A DNA stretch of 64,000 nt from a virus. The stretch is taken from IMG/VR virus record IMGVR_UViG_3300017788_001950, positions 1-64,000 of that record. The stretch is one strand, 5' to 3'. Shown here piece after piece: positions 52,915-60,209 of the stretch. The translations under genes and the position numbers were made by a program. The notes beneath the pieces are model-generated. The model had not been told where the DNA came from and made no database searches. It saw only the letters and a list, made by a program, of their open reading frames with translations. Numbering within the stretch: the first letter of the stretch is position 1; every line of letters starts with the position of its first letter.

Positions 52915-53949
52915 TCAGGTGCAGTGGGGCGTGCCATTGTAGGCACAATATCTGCAAGAGGCCCTGTTTTTGATGGTTCTGCCGGTCTGTATTTGGTTGA
53001 TCATGTCATGGAGCACGGCCAGGGCCTTCTCCTCTGCCTTAGGACCAACACTCACGGGAACAAGCTCAACCCTAGAACCATCCGACTTGCGAGCCGTTCT
53101 CTTGAGAAGAACGAATCCGCACTTAACCCTGTCCAGTGGAACATTGGCAAGCTTGCAGAAAAAGTGCTTGTAGAGCATTAGCTGCAACTGCTTTTGGAAA
53201 TCTCGTTTCTTCATGGGATCCCAGCCGAAGCTAGTGGTCTTCCAGTCCATGATGAAATAATCATAGTCGTCCGAAAGGGCAAGTCCACCAGGAGTTGGTT
53301 CACCTAGGGTCTTAGGTGGCGTGGAAACCAGCACTTCCTCTGCAATGGTGGAGGAGTTTTCGGATTTGTGACGAGCCAACAGATCCGAGAAGCGCATCGG
53401 GGGATGCTTAGAATCAATCTCCAGAGCTTCTTCCTTGTGCTTCTTCGCATGGACGCCACGCTTTTTCCTAGGTACCAGAAGGACGGCATCCACGAATCCC
53501 TTGAATCTCTTATTGACCTGACCGTCCACGGCCTCGAAGAGAGGCAGCTCCGCTGCATGCCCCTTCCAGCCAGGAAACTCCTTGTCCAGAAACTTGGGAG
53601 CCGCCTCCAGAATGCCAGGAATGCTAGAACGGAAGCTTGCAAGCTCCTTCTCGGGATAGGTCACACCATGCTTGTCCCGGAGGGCCTCCATAAGCTCCTC
53701 AAAGACCTTTTCGGTTGCAACCGGGTCAGGAATCGTCCGAGACATTACGAAGCCTTCCAGGGCATCGTGGATGGCCTTACCGAACTCCGTGTGGATGCTC
53801 GGCTTGTCGAGGTCGATCTTCTGAATGTGCTTGAGACGATGCCTCTCGGAGCAATCCATCCAGTCGGATATCTCAGAATAGGAAACGTGGTGCTTGCCAG
53901 TAGGCAGCAGGGTTTTGTCCTCAAAGAGAGGAAGTTGGTGTTTTGTCAT
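52915..53949 (-). CDS. PD-(D/E)XK nuclease, RecB/Cas4-like, 344 aa
   Basis: Motifs of the RecB-type nuclease: SYSEISDWMDCSERHRLKHI (first Cys/helix), FGKAIHDALEGFV (GxxxH), FKGFVDAVL (metal Asp), YFIMDWKTTSFGW (D-x-K, catalytic), KQLQLMLYKHFF (Q-x3-Y) and CRYCAYNGTPHC at the C-terminus. Together with the N-terminal Cys this suggests a 4Fe-4S cluster as in Cas4 and AddB. Such proteins process DNA ends in replication or recombination. It lies 23 bases from the IMPDH-like gene. Confidence 0.8.
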   Translation of the reverse strand: MTKHQLPLFEDKTLLPTGKHHVSYSEISDWMDCSERHRLKHIQKIDLDKPSIHTEFGKAIHDALEGFVMSRTIPDPVATEKVFEELMEALRDKHGVTYPEKELASFRSSIPGILEAAPKFLDKEFPGWKGHAAELPLFEAVDGQVNKRFKGFVDAVLLVPRKKRGVHAKKHKEEALEIDSKHPPMRFSDLLARHKSENSSTIAEEVLVSTPPKTLGEPTPGGLALSDDYDYFIMDWKTTSFGWDPMKKRDFQKQLQLMLYKHFFCKLANVPLDRVKCGFVLLKRTARKSDGSRVELVPVSVGPKAEEKALAVLHDMINQIQTGRTIKNRASCRYCAYNGTPHCT

Positions 53950-53972
53950 TCTGTGGGACTTAGGCTAAGGGG

Positions 53973-55046
53973 TTATCGGTACGTTGATTTTGTGGCTAAA
54001 GACTGAGGAATAAGAGCAGCAGAGCGAATTCCGTATTGGGATTTTTGCTTGAACTCCGCTAGGGTTCTAGAGTTTGCATAGGAAAAGGCACTTTGAAGCC
54101 CGCCCTTGATATTAGCGAGCACGTCCACGGCACTTTTGTTAGAAGCCGGAATGAGAGTGGAAATGCCCTCTGCCGTTGGGAGAGAGGAATTGCTTGGCTT
54201 AATGGTAAGCATTGCATCATGGCTAGCCATGCCACGGTAGACTTTCTGATTACCGATGCGCTCACCCGGAGCCTCAATACAGTCGGCAAACATTCTGCCG
54301 CACATCACCATATCGGCACCAGCACACAGAGCCTTTGCAATGTCACCAATCTCAGAAATACCACCATCAGCCACCAATAAGGGCTTGAAGCCCCCGCGAG
54401 CCCCGTTGAACCCCCGGCTACCATCGTAAGAGTCTAGAGTTTCACGGCACGCAAGAACAGCCGAGAACTGTGGAACGGTAACGCCAGTTACATTCTTCGT
54501 TGTGCAGACCTCACCTGGCCCGATTCCAACCTTGATAATGTCAACGTCCCACGAAACGAAGTTTCTCACGGCCGATGGAGTTGCCACGTTTCCGGCCATA
54601 ATCAAAATGTCCTTTCCAAAGGACTTACGAAGCCAAGTTACCATGTCCTTCATCAGCAAAGAGTTTCCGTGGGCCACATCCACAACAAAGGCTCGGGCTC
54701 CAAGGATGAACAGAGCCTTGGCTCTTTCCTTACTCTCCTCATTGACTCCAATGCTCACAAAGCATTCCATGCCAGAGTTGGCATACATTTCTCCGTTACG
54801 GAGAATGGGAGAGAATCTGTGAAGTGCCCCGATGCCACCACCCTTTCTCATTGCAACACACATGGCTTCCTCGGTTACCGTATCCATGTTGGCAGAGATT
54901 ACCGGAACGTCCAGAACCCAACCATTCGGGAGAGTAAAGGAAGTGTCCACGAGGGACCTTGAGGAAACCTCACTGTATTGAGGAATGAGAAACACGTCCT
55001 TGTAGGACAGGGATTGCTCAAAAGGGGCAGTGGGCTTTTTCAGCAT
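53973..55046 (-). CDS. IMP dehydrogenase / GMP reductase family protein (no CBS domains)
   Basis: Barrel signatures: LSYKDVFLIPQYSEVSSR, VPVISANMDTVTEEAM, GGIGALHRF, IKVGIGPGEVCTTKNVTGV (Cys loop, IMP-binding), PLLVADGGISEIGDIAKAL and YRGMASHDAM. At 357 residues it lacks the CBS pair, as GMP reductases and some IMPDHs do. KNVTGVTVPQFSAV favours GMP reductase, YRGMASHDAM favours IMPDH. It would shift the guanine nucleotide pool. Between a glycosyltransferase gene and the nuclease, in the same direction. Confidence 0.85.
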   Translation of the reverse strand: MLKKPTAPFEQSLSYKDVFLIPQYSEVSSRSLVDTSFTLPNGWVLDVPVISANMDTVTEEAMCVAMRKGGGIGALHRFSPILRNGEMYANSGMECFVSIGVNEESKERAKALFILGARAFVVDVAHGNSLLMKDMVTWLRKSFGKDILIMAGNVATPSAVRNFVSWDVDIIKVGIGPGEVCTTKNVTGVTVPQFSAVLACRETLDSYDGSRGFNGARGGFKPLLVADGGISEIGDIAKALCAGADMVMCGRMFADCIEAPGERIGNQKVYRGMASHDAMLTIKPSNSSLPTAEGISTLIPASNKSAVDVLANIKGGLQSAFSYANSRTLAEFKQKSQYGIRSAALIPQSLATKSTYR

Positions 55047-55057
55047 TAGGGCTCCAT

Positions 55058-55966
55058 TCAGATTTTCTGCAAAGTGCTATTCCAGAAAGCACTTGGACGG
55101 GAGCGCAGATACTCCATAGTGACCGAGGCGGCTACGTCTTTAAACCATTTCTCGAGGCGATGTTGCACATTCTCATTGAGGTCAAGCCTTAGGCCCAAAA
55201 GGCTGGCTTCCACCACGAGGCGAGGGCATGTGTCAAAGCCCAAGGGATGGAACACCAATCCCTCGTATTGGGAGAGGTGCTCCAGAAAGGTGCGGTATTC
55301 CAGTCCGCCCAAAAGCTCATAGGGCATGGACTTAGAGGTGCAATAGTCCTCTGTATTCTTTTGGTTCTTAATCCAGGAGCCACCAGATAGTACCGCCCAG
55401 GTTCCCTTCTTGGTTCGAACCTCGGGTGCCTTTTTGAGACTAAGGATGAAGTCGAGGTCCTCGGGCTTCCAAACACTGGAAAGGACTTGGGTGTTGGTCC
55501 AGGTTTTCATGTGAGGAAACCGAAGCTCATATTCCTCTTTCTGACCCTCACTCATAAAGAAAACCGATTGAGCCCTCTTGTAGAGCCCAACCGGGAAATT
55601 CTTGGTCAGGTGGCAATCGCATGGAGACTTGGTTTGCAATTCATGGAGGTGACTTGAACGGTGCTTGCAGTATTTGTAGTCATACTCCACGCACACATAC
55701 TTGCAACCCTCGGTCACCAGGGCAATGAGACCTTCCTTAGGACTCATGCTCCAGTTGCAAAGCACCCAGGTAAGGTGCTTGTTCTTCTCCACAATCTCAG
55801 GCGTGAGGGAAACGCTATGGAGCTTAAAAACACGAAGACCGGGCGCAGACGAAATCAGCGCCTCGGTCGTCAATTCAGCCCCGCCCCTGTAGTCCTCAAC
55901 AAACAAATCAGCCACGAACACAACGTCAGTATTTTTGGGAATCTGCGTTTCGATGGTAAAGGTCAT
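55058..55966 (-). CDS. glycosyltransferase, GT-B/GT4-like, outside the main island
   Basis: The N-terminus has VFVADLFVEDYRGGAELTTE (acceptor-site GGAE pattern). The C-terminal region GLVFHPLGFDTCPRLVVEAS is the GT4 donor-site pattern (E near the end). 302 residues. The middle is Cys-rich (KYVCVEYDYKYCKHRSSHLH, SPCDCHLTKNF). It overlaps the S24/S26-like gene by four bases. So a glycosyl transfer step is also encoded 4 kb upstream of the island, separated from it by the nuclease, tRNA-like and small genes. Confidence 0.75.
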   Translation of the reverse strand: MTFTIETQIPKNTDVVFVADLFVEDYRGGAELTTEALISSAPGLRVFKLHSVSLTPEIVEKNKHLTWVLCNWSMSPKEGLIALVTEGCKYVCVEYDYKYCKHRSSHLHELQTKSPCDCHLTKNFPVGLYKRAQSVFFMSEGQKEEYELRFPHMKTWTNTQVLSSVWKPEDLDFILSLKKAPEVRTKKGTWAVLSGGSWIKNQKNTEDYCTSKSMPYELLGGLEYRTFLEHLSQYEGLVFHPLGFDTCPRLVVEASLLGLRLDLNENVQHRLEKWFKDVAASVTMEYLRSRPSAFWNSTLQKI

Positions 55967-56256
55967 GCACCCAGGTTAGTGACACGACCGTAGATTGTCC
56001 GGGTCCATCCGTTCTTGAAACCCTTGTTGTTTCCGATGAGGTAGGCACCATCAGGACTAACGGCGTAAATCTTGTGGAGAAAGAGCTTTCCCTTCACCTT
56101 ACAAAACACAATGTCTCCCACCTCAAAGGTGGTATCGGGGCCGGTGGGGGAAACCGTAACTTCCTGTCCAGAACGAATCAGGGGAACCATAGAGTTACCC
56201 TTGGGATTGAAGGTGACGGTTTCACCCTTAAGCAGTCTTTCGGCAATGTGTTTCAC
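55963..56256 (-). CDS. S24/S26-like peptidase-fold protein, 97 aa
   Basis: Conserved pattern NPKGNSMVPLIRSGQEVTV (Ser in GNSM), VGDIVFCKVKGKLFLHKI (Lys, catalytic position) and LIGNNKGFKNGWT. This is the compact LexA/signal-peptidase-like domain common in phages. It may cleave itself or a partner, or be a regulator without a DNA-binding domain. No transmembrane segment. Overlaps the glycosyltransferase stop by four bases. Confidence 0.75.
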   Translation of the reverse strand: MKHIAERLLKGETVTFNPKGNSMVPLIRSGQEVTVSPTGPDTTFEVGDIVFCKVKGKLFLHKIYAVSPDGAYLIGNNKGFKNGWTRTIYGRVTNLGA

Positions 56257-56269
56257 TTCAAACTCTTTC

Positions 56270-56482
56270 TCAGTTATAGACCCACTTGGTTACCTCGCAG
56301 GTAAACACAAAGAGGTGGATGACGATTGAGTGTCGAATGTCTCCCTGGTACTCATTACGGTCATAAAAGACCTTGATTCCCTGCCAGGTTCGAGGACGAA
56401 GGATTCGGAAACCATTGTCCATCCAAGACTTGTTCTGGTAGCGGTCCAGAAATCGATAGAACAGTGAGCGTAGATATCGCAT
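56270..56482 (-). CDS. hypothetical protein, 70 aa
   Basis: Unrecognised. It is basic and aromatic, opening MRYLRSLFYRFLDRYQNKSW, and its end (IVIHLFVFTCEVTKWVYN) is hydrophobic, perhaps a membrane-associated helix. ATG at 56482 with AAAGG about 9 bases upstream. Neighbouring genes are short and co-directional. Confidence 0.5.
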   Translation of the reverse strand: MRYLRSLFYRFLDRYQNKSWMDNGFRILRPRTWQGIKVFYDRNEYQGDIRHSIVIHLFVFTCEVTKWVYN

Positions 56483-56497
56483 GACACAAAACCTTTG

Positions 56498-57013
56498 TCA
56501 AAGGGACTCGTTACGGTGCTTGATCATCGCTTGCTTAGTCTGCTCAAGCAGATTCTTGGGAGGCGAAACATCGGCACGATAAAACCAGCGCATGGCCTCA
56601 TCCGGCCCAACAATCCACCAAATGTGTTTGGTTAGAACTGTGTTATTGACACTGAGCATCCAAACATTGGCGGTCGGAAGAAAAGCCAGAAACTCGATAG
56701 TAGATTCCCAACTAACCCTAGATTCCCAACTAACCCCACTCTTTTCGACAAACCTATTGTAGTCGTTGTTGACTACCGATTTGACCTTAATCGGCAGCTT
56801 AAAGAATTCATGAATGAAGGAACGCTTGTAGATCACAAGCTCATTTCGATCAAACCAAACGCTCTTTCCAATTCCAATGTCATACACGGTTTCCAAACGA
56901 ACATTAGAGGCATGCCTCTTCTTGTGACAGTTTGGGTAGTGTTCCTCAGGAGTCGGGACACGGACAATTGCGTTAGTGCGGTAATCTTCCCTGTAGGTTA
57001 CAGACCTTCCCAT
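56498..57013 (-). CDS. hypothetical protein with short in-frame tandem repeat, 171 aa
   Basis: Unrecognised. The 18-base direct duplication at 56702-56737 adds a second copy of a six-residue unit (GVSWES, RVSWES). Other features are WWIVGPDEAMRWFYRADVSP and several Trp residues. The repeat looks like a recent slip event. Start ATG 57013 with GGAG about 8 bases upstream. Confidence 0.5.
   Translation of the reverse strand: MGRSVTYREDYRTNAIVRVPTPEEHYPNCHKKRHASNVRLETVYDIGIGKSVWFDRNELVIYKRSFIHEFFKLPIKVKSVVNNDYNRFVEKSGVSWESRVSWESTIEFLAFLPTANVWMLSVNNTVLTKHIWWIVGPDEAMRWFYRADVSPPKNLLEQTKQAMIKHRNESL
56702..56737. repeat. 18-base tandem duplication inside the 171-aa gene
   Basis: Two adjacent 18-base copies differ by one base. 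They are in frame and encode GVSWES and RVSWES. Likely replication slippage. Confidence 0.8.
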
Positions 57014-57038
57014 GAGGGTATCTCCAAAAATAAAGGTT

Positions 57039-57938
57039 TCAGGACTCGGTGGTGCGACGAGCAGGAACAGCCGGGCCAGTGGGAGTCATGTCGATTCCGT
57101 TGGCATCGGCCACATCACGGATCTGATCCACGCCCAAGCCGGTGCCAGCCAGGAGACCCGCAAGCTCCTCGGCAGACGAAGGCTCAGGGTTGGAGGGAGC
57201 CGTCGAGGACTCAGAAGCCTCTGGCGAGGCAAGGGCAGCTTCCTCGGTCGCAGGAATCGGGGCAGGAGGGGTCGGCGGATTGATACCGAAGGCACGGGCA
57301 ACAGCCTCCATTTGCTCAGGCGTGAGCGACACGCCCCCTGAGGCTGCAATGGCCTTTGCCAATTCCTCAGGCGTGGTCGGAGGTGCCGCAGGGGGCGCAG
57401 GCGGCGCAGCCGCCACGGGTGCCGTGGGGGCAGCAGCATTGGGATCAGGCTCCTTAGGAATCAGGAGCTTGATTTCCTTCTCCCGCTCGATCCCATAAGG
57501 GACCAACTTCTCGGGCTCGGCAGGATCGGGACGATAGAGAATCTCGAAGTAGGTGAGAGCCAGGCCAGCAGACACGTCCTCGAACGTGAAAGAAACCTCT
57601 TCCTCAAGATAAAGGTCCTTTCCGGTGGCAACGTCGTTCTCAATCTTGGTAAGCTCGATCAGGGTCGGAACCCAACCTTCCTTCTCACGATGAAGAACAA
57701 TGCCCACCCGATCACCAGGAAGCATTGCGTCAAACTCAGCCGCCGTGGCCTCCTCGTCATCCACGAAACGACCCTCAAGAAGGTCAGAAACGCTCTCCGA
57801 GGGCAAAAGAGCCATGAGCTTCGTAAGGGCCTCGCTTGAGTCACGATTGGCTCGCCCACAATACCGCTTCTCCGAAGGGTGCTTGTTGAGCTTCACCATG
57901 ACTTTCTTTACGTCGAAATCGTTGACATTGATCGTCAT
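57039..57938 (-). CDS. possible independent gene nested in frame in the prim-pol 3' end, 299 aa
   Basis: ATG 57938 has GGAG with a six-base spacing, and an extended -10 promoter (TTAAAC, 17 bases, TATACT at 58000-58028) lies about 60 bases upstream. Composition changes here to Ala/Pro-rich, more C/G at third positions, as in the DUF7873-like gene. Residues 1-200 are acidic (LPSESVSDLLEGRFVDDEEA, SFTFEDVSAGLALTYFEI). No family recognised. The prim-pol stop may have been lost, or both products are made. Confidence 0.5.
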   Translation of the reverse strand: MTINVNDFDVKKVMVKLNKHPSEKRYCGRANRDSSEALTKLMALLPSESVSDLLEGRFVDDEEATAAEFDAMLPGDRVGIVLHREKEGWVPTLIELTKIENDVATGKDLYLEEEVSFTFEDVSAGLALTYFEILYRPDPAEPEKLVPYGIEREKEIKLLIPKEPDPNAAAPTAPVAAAPPAPPAAPPTTPEELAKAIAASGGVSLTPEQMEAVARAFGINPPTPPAPIPATEEAALASPEASESSTAPSNPEPSSAEELAGLLAGTGLGVDQIRDVADANGIDMTPTGPAVPARRTTES

Positions 57939-59333
57939 CTGCATCTCCATTTGATTCTGCGTACCAGCCGAAGGAAGGCTGAGTTTTCCACTACCTCTAA
58001 GTATAACACACTTTGAGCCAGGGTTTAAACCATTATCTAGCAAGGAAAAATCGACGTTCCACAGGTTTCCTCGGTTGGTTCTCTTTCTTTTGAAGCCCAT
58101 ACTCTCAAGTTTCTTTGCCAGAAGGGCCTGGGGGTACTTTGAGTGCTTAGGAATTTCCCTGTCCCGGAAAAACTTGTCTCTCTCCTGAGAGACCAGGGAG
58201 AGACTTACCCAGGTTTCCTGATTTGGTTTCTCCGAGGTTCCCTTGGAAAGACCCTCAAAGAATTGACGATCTGCCAGAAGCACCCTTTCCTTTTGCTCCG
58301 AGGTCATGGGTCCGGTCTTGGATCTATCCATGTACTCAAAGAATGCTGAGTTGACATTCTCATAGGAGGTGTTGCGGGCCTGATATTTGAGTACCTGATT
58401 GAGAGTTGCCCTAAGCTCCACATCGGTGACAGGGCTGGTTTCCATAGAGGAGGCCTGGGCCACATACTTCTTGGAGTTGGCCAGGAGTTGGGTCTCGGTG
58501 TGTCCCTGAGCACGGTCAGAACTCAGAAGTCTGTGGATAACGCTGTTACGAATGCCATTTGGGATGCTCCTACCCTGAGCAAGCATCTTTCGAATTTCTG
58601 ACACACTCACATCGGTCCACTTCTGGATTTCCAAGGGATCAATATTGGACTTTACCTTTCCAAGGCTTGGAATAATTCCCTCCGTCATCGGTCGGGCTGT
58701 CTTTTGCTTTGCCTGATTCTTCTGGTCCAGAACCTCCAAAACGAACACGGGAAGATCGGCTATGTCCCAGCATGATTCCTCTGGAAGCTCATAGTTGAGC
58801 CCAGAGACATGTCTTGAGGGCGGAATTACCACATACCCGTTCTCGCCTCTCACATCCACACTTGGAGCTAACTTGGAAACGCTGTTGGCAATCGGAAAGC
58901 TCGACCAGAACCAGAAGTGATGACCCCTGGATCCTGTTCGATAGGAGAATGTCCTAGGGAGTTTTTCCAGAATGGGATGCTCCTGGGCATCCACATCAAT
59001 CACCACGAGAAATTTCCCATGAGAGGGACTCCACCTACCAGTGCTCACAGCAAGGTTAAACTTGTCCGGGTTACCAAACCACATGTCCAATTTGGATTTC
59101 TCGAAGCTTCCGAGATTCTTCCAGTTTTTACGGTAGAAGGGATGCTTCCCCGCAGAGGCACAGGAGGGCTTTCCGCAGGAGCACTTGCCCTGTGTGGTGG
59201 TGAACAGGGGGAAAGCAGGCAGTGAGTGCCCGGACAGGAATTCTATCAGTTTTGCTTTTTGAGATTCCATGCTCCGAATGTTTTGGGTTTCTGGGAAAGA
59301 CGCAAGACCAAGGGTGGAAGTTGAATTTGACAA
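57039..59333 (-). CDS. DNA primase-polymerase (prim-pol) with C-terminal extension, 764 aa
   Basis: Residues 1-465 contain an AEP/prim-pol domain: a Cys/His cluster (CSCGKPSC, then KH; 51-64), FLVVIDVDAQEH (catalytic DVD 113-115), SRGHHFWFW (135-143) and SVDVRGENGYVVIPPSRHVS (158-177). This is the Bifunctional DNA primase/polymerase N-terminal family. Residues 466-764 look like another protein: VKKVMVKLNKHPSEKRYCGR, then an acidic beta region, then Ala/Pro-rich (AAPTAPVAAAPPAPPAAPP). An internal promoter and ribosome site precede ATG 57938. The TTG start at 59333 is uncertain; ATG 59270 is an alternative. Confidence 0.75.
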   Translation of the reverse strand: MSNSTSTLGLASFPETQNIRSMESQKAKLIEFLSGHSLPAFPLFTTTQGKCSCGKPSCASAGKHPFYRKNWKNLGSFEKSKLDMWFGNPDKFNLAVSTGRWSPSHGKFLVVIDVDAQEHPILEKLPRTFSYRTGSRGHHFWFWSSFPIANSVSKLAPSVDVRGENGYVVIPPSRHVSGLNYELPEESCWDIADLPVFVLEVLDQKNQAKQKTARPMTEGIIPSLGKVKSNIDPLEIQKWTDVSVSEIRKMLAQGRSIPNGIRNSVIHRLLSSDRAQGHTETQLLANSKKYVAQASSMETSPVTDVELRATLNQVLKYQARNTSYENVNSAFFEYMDRSKTGPMTSEQKERVLLADRQFFEGLSKGTSEKPNQETWVSLSLVSQERDKFFRDREIPKHSKYPQALLAKKLESMGFKRKRTNRGNLWNVDFSLLDNGLNPGSKCVILRGSGKLSLPSAGTQNQMEMQMTINVNDFDVKKVMVKLNKHPSEKRYCGRANRDSSEALTKLMALLPSESVSDLLEGRFVDDEEATAAEFDAMLPGDRVGIVLHREKEGWVPTLIELTKIENDVATGKDLYLEEEVSFTFEDVSAGLALTYFEILYRPDPAEPEKLVPYGIEREKEIKLLIPKEPDPNAAAPTAPVAAAPPAPPAAPPTTPEELAKAIAASGGVSLTPEQMEAVARAFGINPPTPPAPIPATEEAALASPEASESSTAPSNPEPSSAEELAGLLAGTGLGVDQIRDVADANGIDMTPTGPAVPARRTTES
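57998..58006 (-). promoter_or_regulatory. TACTTA late-promoter-like motif, inside prim-pol gene
   Basis: On the minus strand TTATACTTA. It overlaps the -10 of the internal promoter. Same string type as at 60197, 60974, 63361 and 13419. Could serve the nested 299-aa gene. Confidence 0.45.
58000..58028 (-). promoter_or_regulatory. extended -10 promoter inside prim-pol gene
   Basis: TTAAAC, 17 bases, then TATACT with TGT just upstream (extended -10). A start would fall about 55 bases before ATG 57938. Confidence 0.5.
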
Positions 59334-59339
59334 GACTCC

Positions 59340-59368
59340 AGGTTAGCACACCGAGAACATGATGTTAA
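59340..59368 (-). promoter_or_regulatory. sigma-70-like promoter candidate before prim-pol (TTAACA - 17 - TAACCT)
   Basis: TTAACA, 17 bases, then TAACCT, with TGTGC before it. It lies only 7 bases upstream of the TTG at 59333, so transcripts would have almost no leader, or translation starts at the ATG 59270. Confidence 0.35.
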
Positions 59369-59393
59369 CCCTCGACCGTGAGAATGTTTTAGG

Positions 59394-59446
59394 ACCAATT
59401 GAAACTCTCCTAGGGAGCTCCCCCTATGTTCCCCTAATTGGTAGGG
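59394..59446. other. intergenic inverted repeat with nested palindromes
   Basis: ACCAATT (59394) pairs with AATTGGT (59436), with GGAGCTCC inside the loop and CCCCTAATTGGTAGGG at the end, related to the palindrome at 29603. The 185-base gap between the prim-pol and the virion gene at 59519 may hold a terminator, promoter and operator. Confidence 0.35.
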
Positions 59447-59518
59447 TTCCACGGTTGGTATACCCAACAGAAAGTACCTTTGGCAAACAGTCTAAAGTCA
59501 AAGAGTCAGAGAACGATA

Positions 59519-60178
59519 TCAACCACCGCAAACAAACATTGAGGAGCCGTGGATAACAGAGGCACTTCCAGTGGCGATATAGGCCCTGACCTCATAGATG
59601 GCTCCGGTGAGTGTATAGTTGGTTGCAGTGGTTAGCTCCACTGATGTAAGAACAACTGGAGTTTGACTGGTCGTGGTTAGTTCAGTTACGCCCGCTCCAC
59701 CAATATTGACAAAAGAGCCGCTCGAAACGTTCCAGAGTTGCACCGAGGCTGTGACACCAGTGCCGGTGGAGCTAAGAATTGTTCGCAATTTAACGGTTCG
59801 GTGAGGCACCTCAGACCTCTCAAGCCAAGCCTGTCCAGTTACCTGAGGGTTGGAGGCAGTGGCAGCAGAGGAAATGTAGGAGCCAATGGGAACGAAAGTC
59901 TTGGTAAGCCTGCTCATCAGGCTTCCCGACACCAGAAGGTCTCCGCCTGTGGCGGTAATGGTTCCGCCGTTTGAGGCAGTTACGCTGCCAGAGATGAAAA
60001 CAAGGATATCGGTTCCGATGTTGGAAGTATCCCAATCCTGATTCAATTGCCCTTCATTGGGAATGTTGGTATCCTGTGACTCAATTCCGTAAATCAAAAG
60101 CCTCGCACCGGTTCCTGTGGACCCGGAGGCAATGATCTGTTTGGTTTGGATCTGTGAGGCTCGGAAGTCTATTGTCAC
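59519..60178 (-). CDS. virion-type structural protein, 219 aa
   Basis: Unrecognised by family, but its opening (MTIDFRASQIQTKQIIASGS) and low-complexity Thr/Ser/Gly content (GSVTASNGGTITATGGDLLV) are typical of phage tail and virion proteins. The start is GTG with AGGA about 10 bases upstream and a TACTTA motif 20 bases before that. It lies downstream of three other virion-like genes. Exact role unknown. Confidence 0.6.
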   Translation of the reverse strand: MTIDFRASQIQTKQIIASGSTGTGARLLIYGIESQDTNIPNEGQLNQDWDTSNIGTDILVFISGSVTASNGGTITATGGDLLVSGSLMSRLTKTFVPIGSYISSAATASNPQVTGQAWLERSEVPHRTVKLRTILSSTGTGVTASVQLWNVSSGSFVNIGGAGVTELTTTSQTPVVLTSVELTTATNYTLTGAIYEVRAYIATGSASVIHGSSMFVCGG

Positions 60179-60196
60179 GGTTTCTTATCCTGTTTC

Positions 60197-60205
60197 TAAG
60201 TATGG
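60197..60205 (-). promoter_or_regulatory. TACTTA late-promoter-like motif before the 219-aa virion gene
   Basis: CCATACTTA on the minus strand, about 20 bases upstream of the GTG at 60178. Confidence 0.4.
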
Positions 60206-60209
60206 CAGC

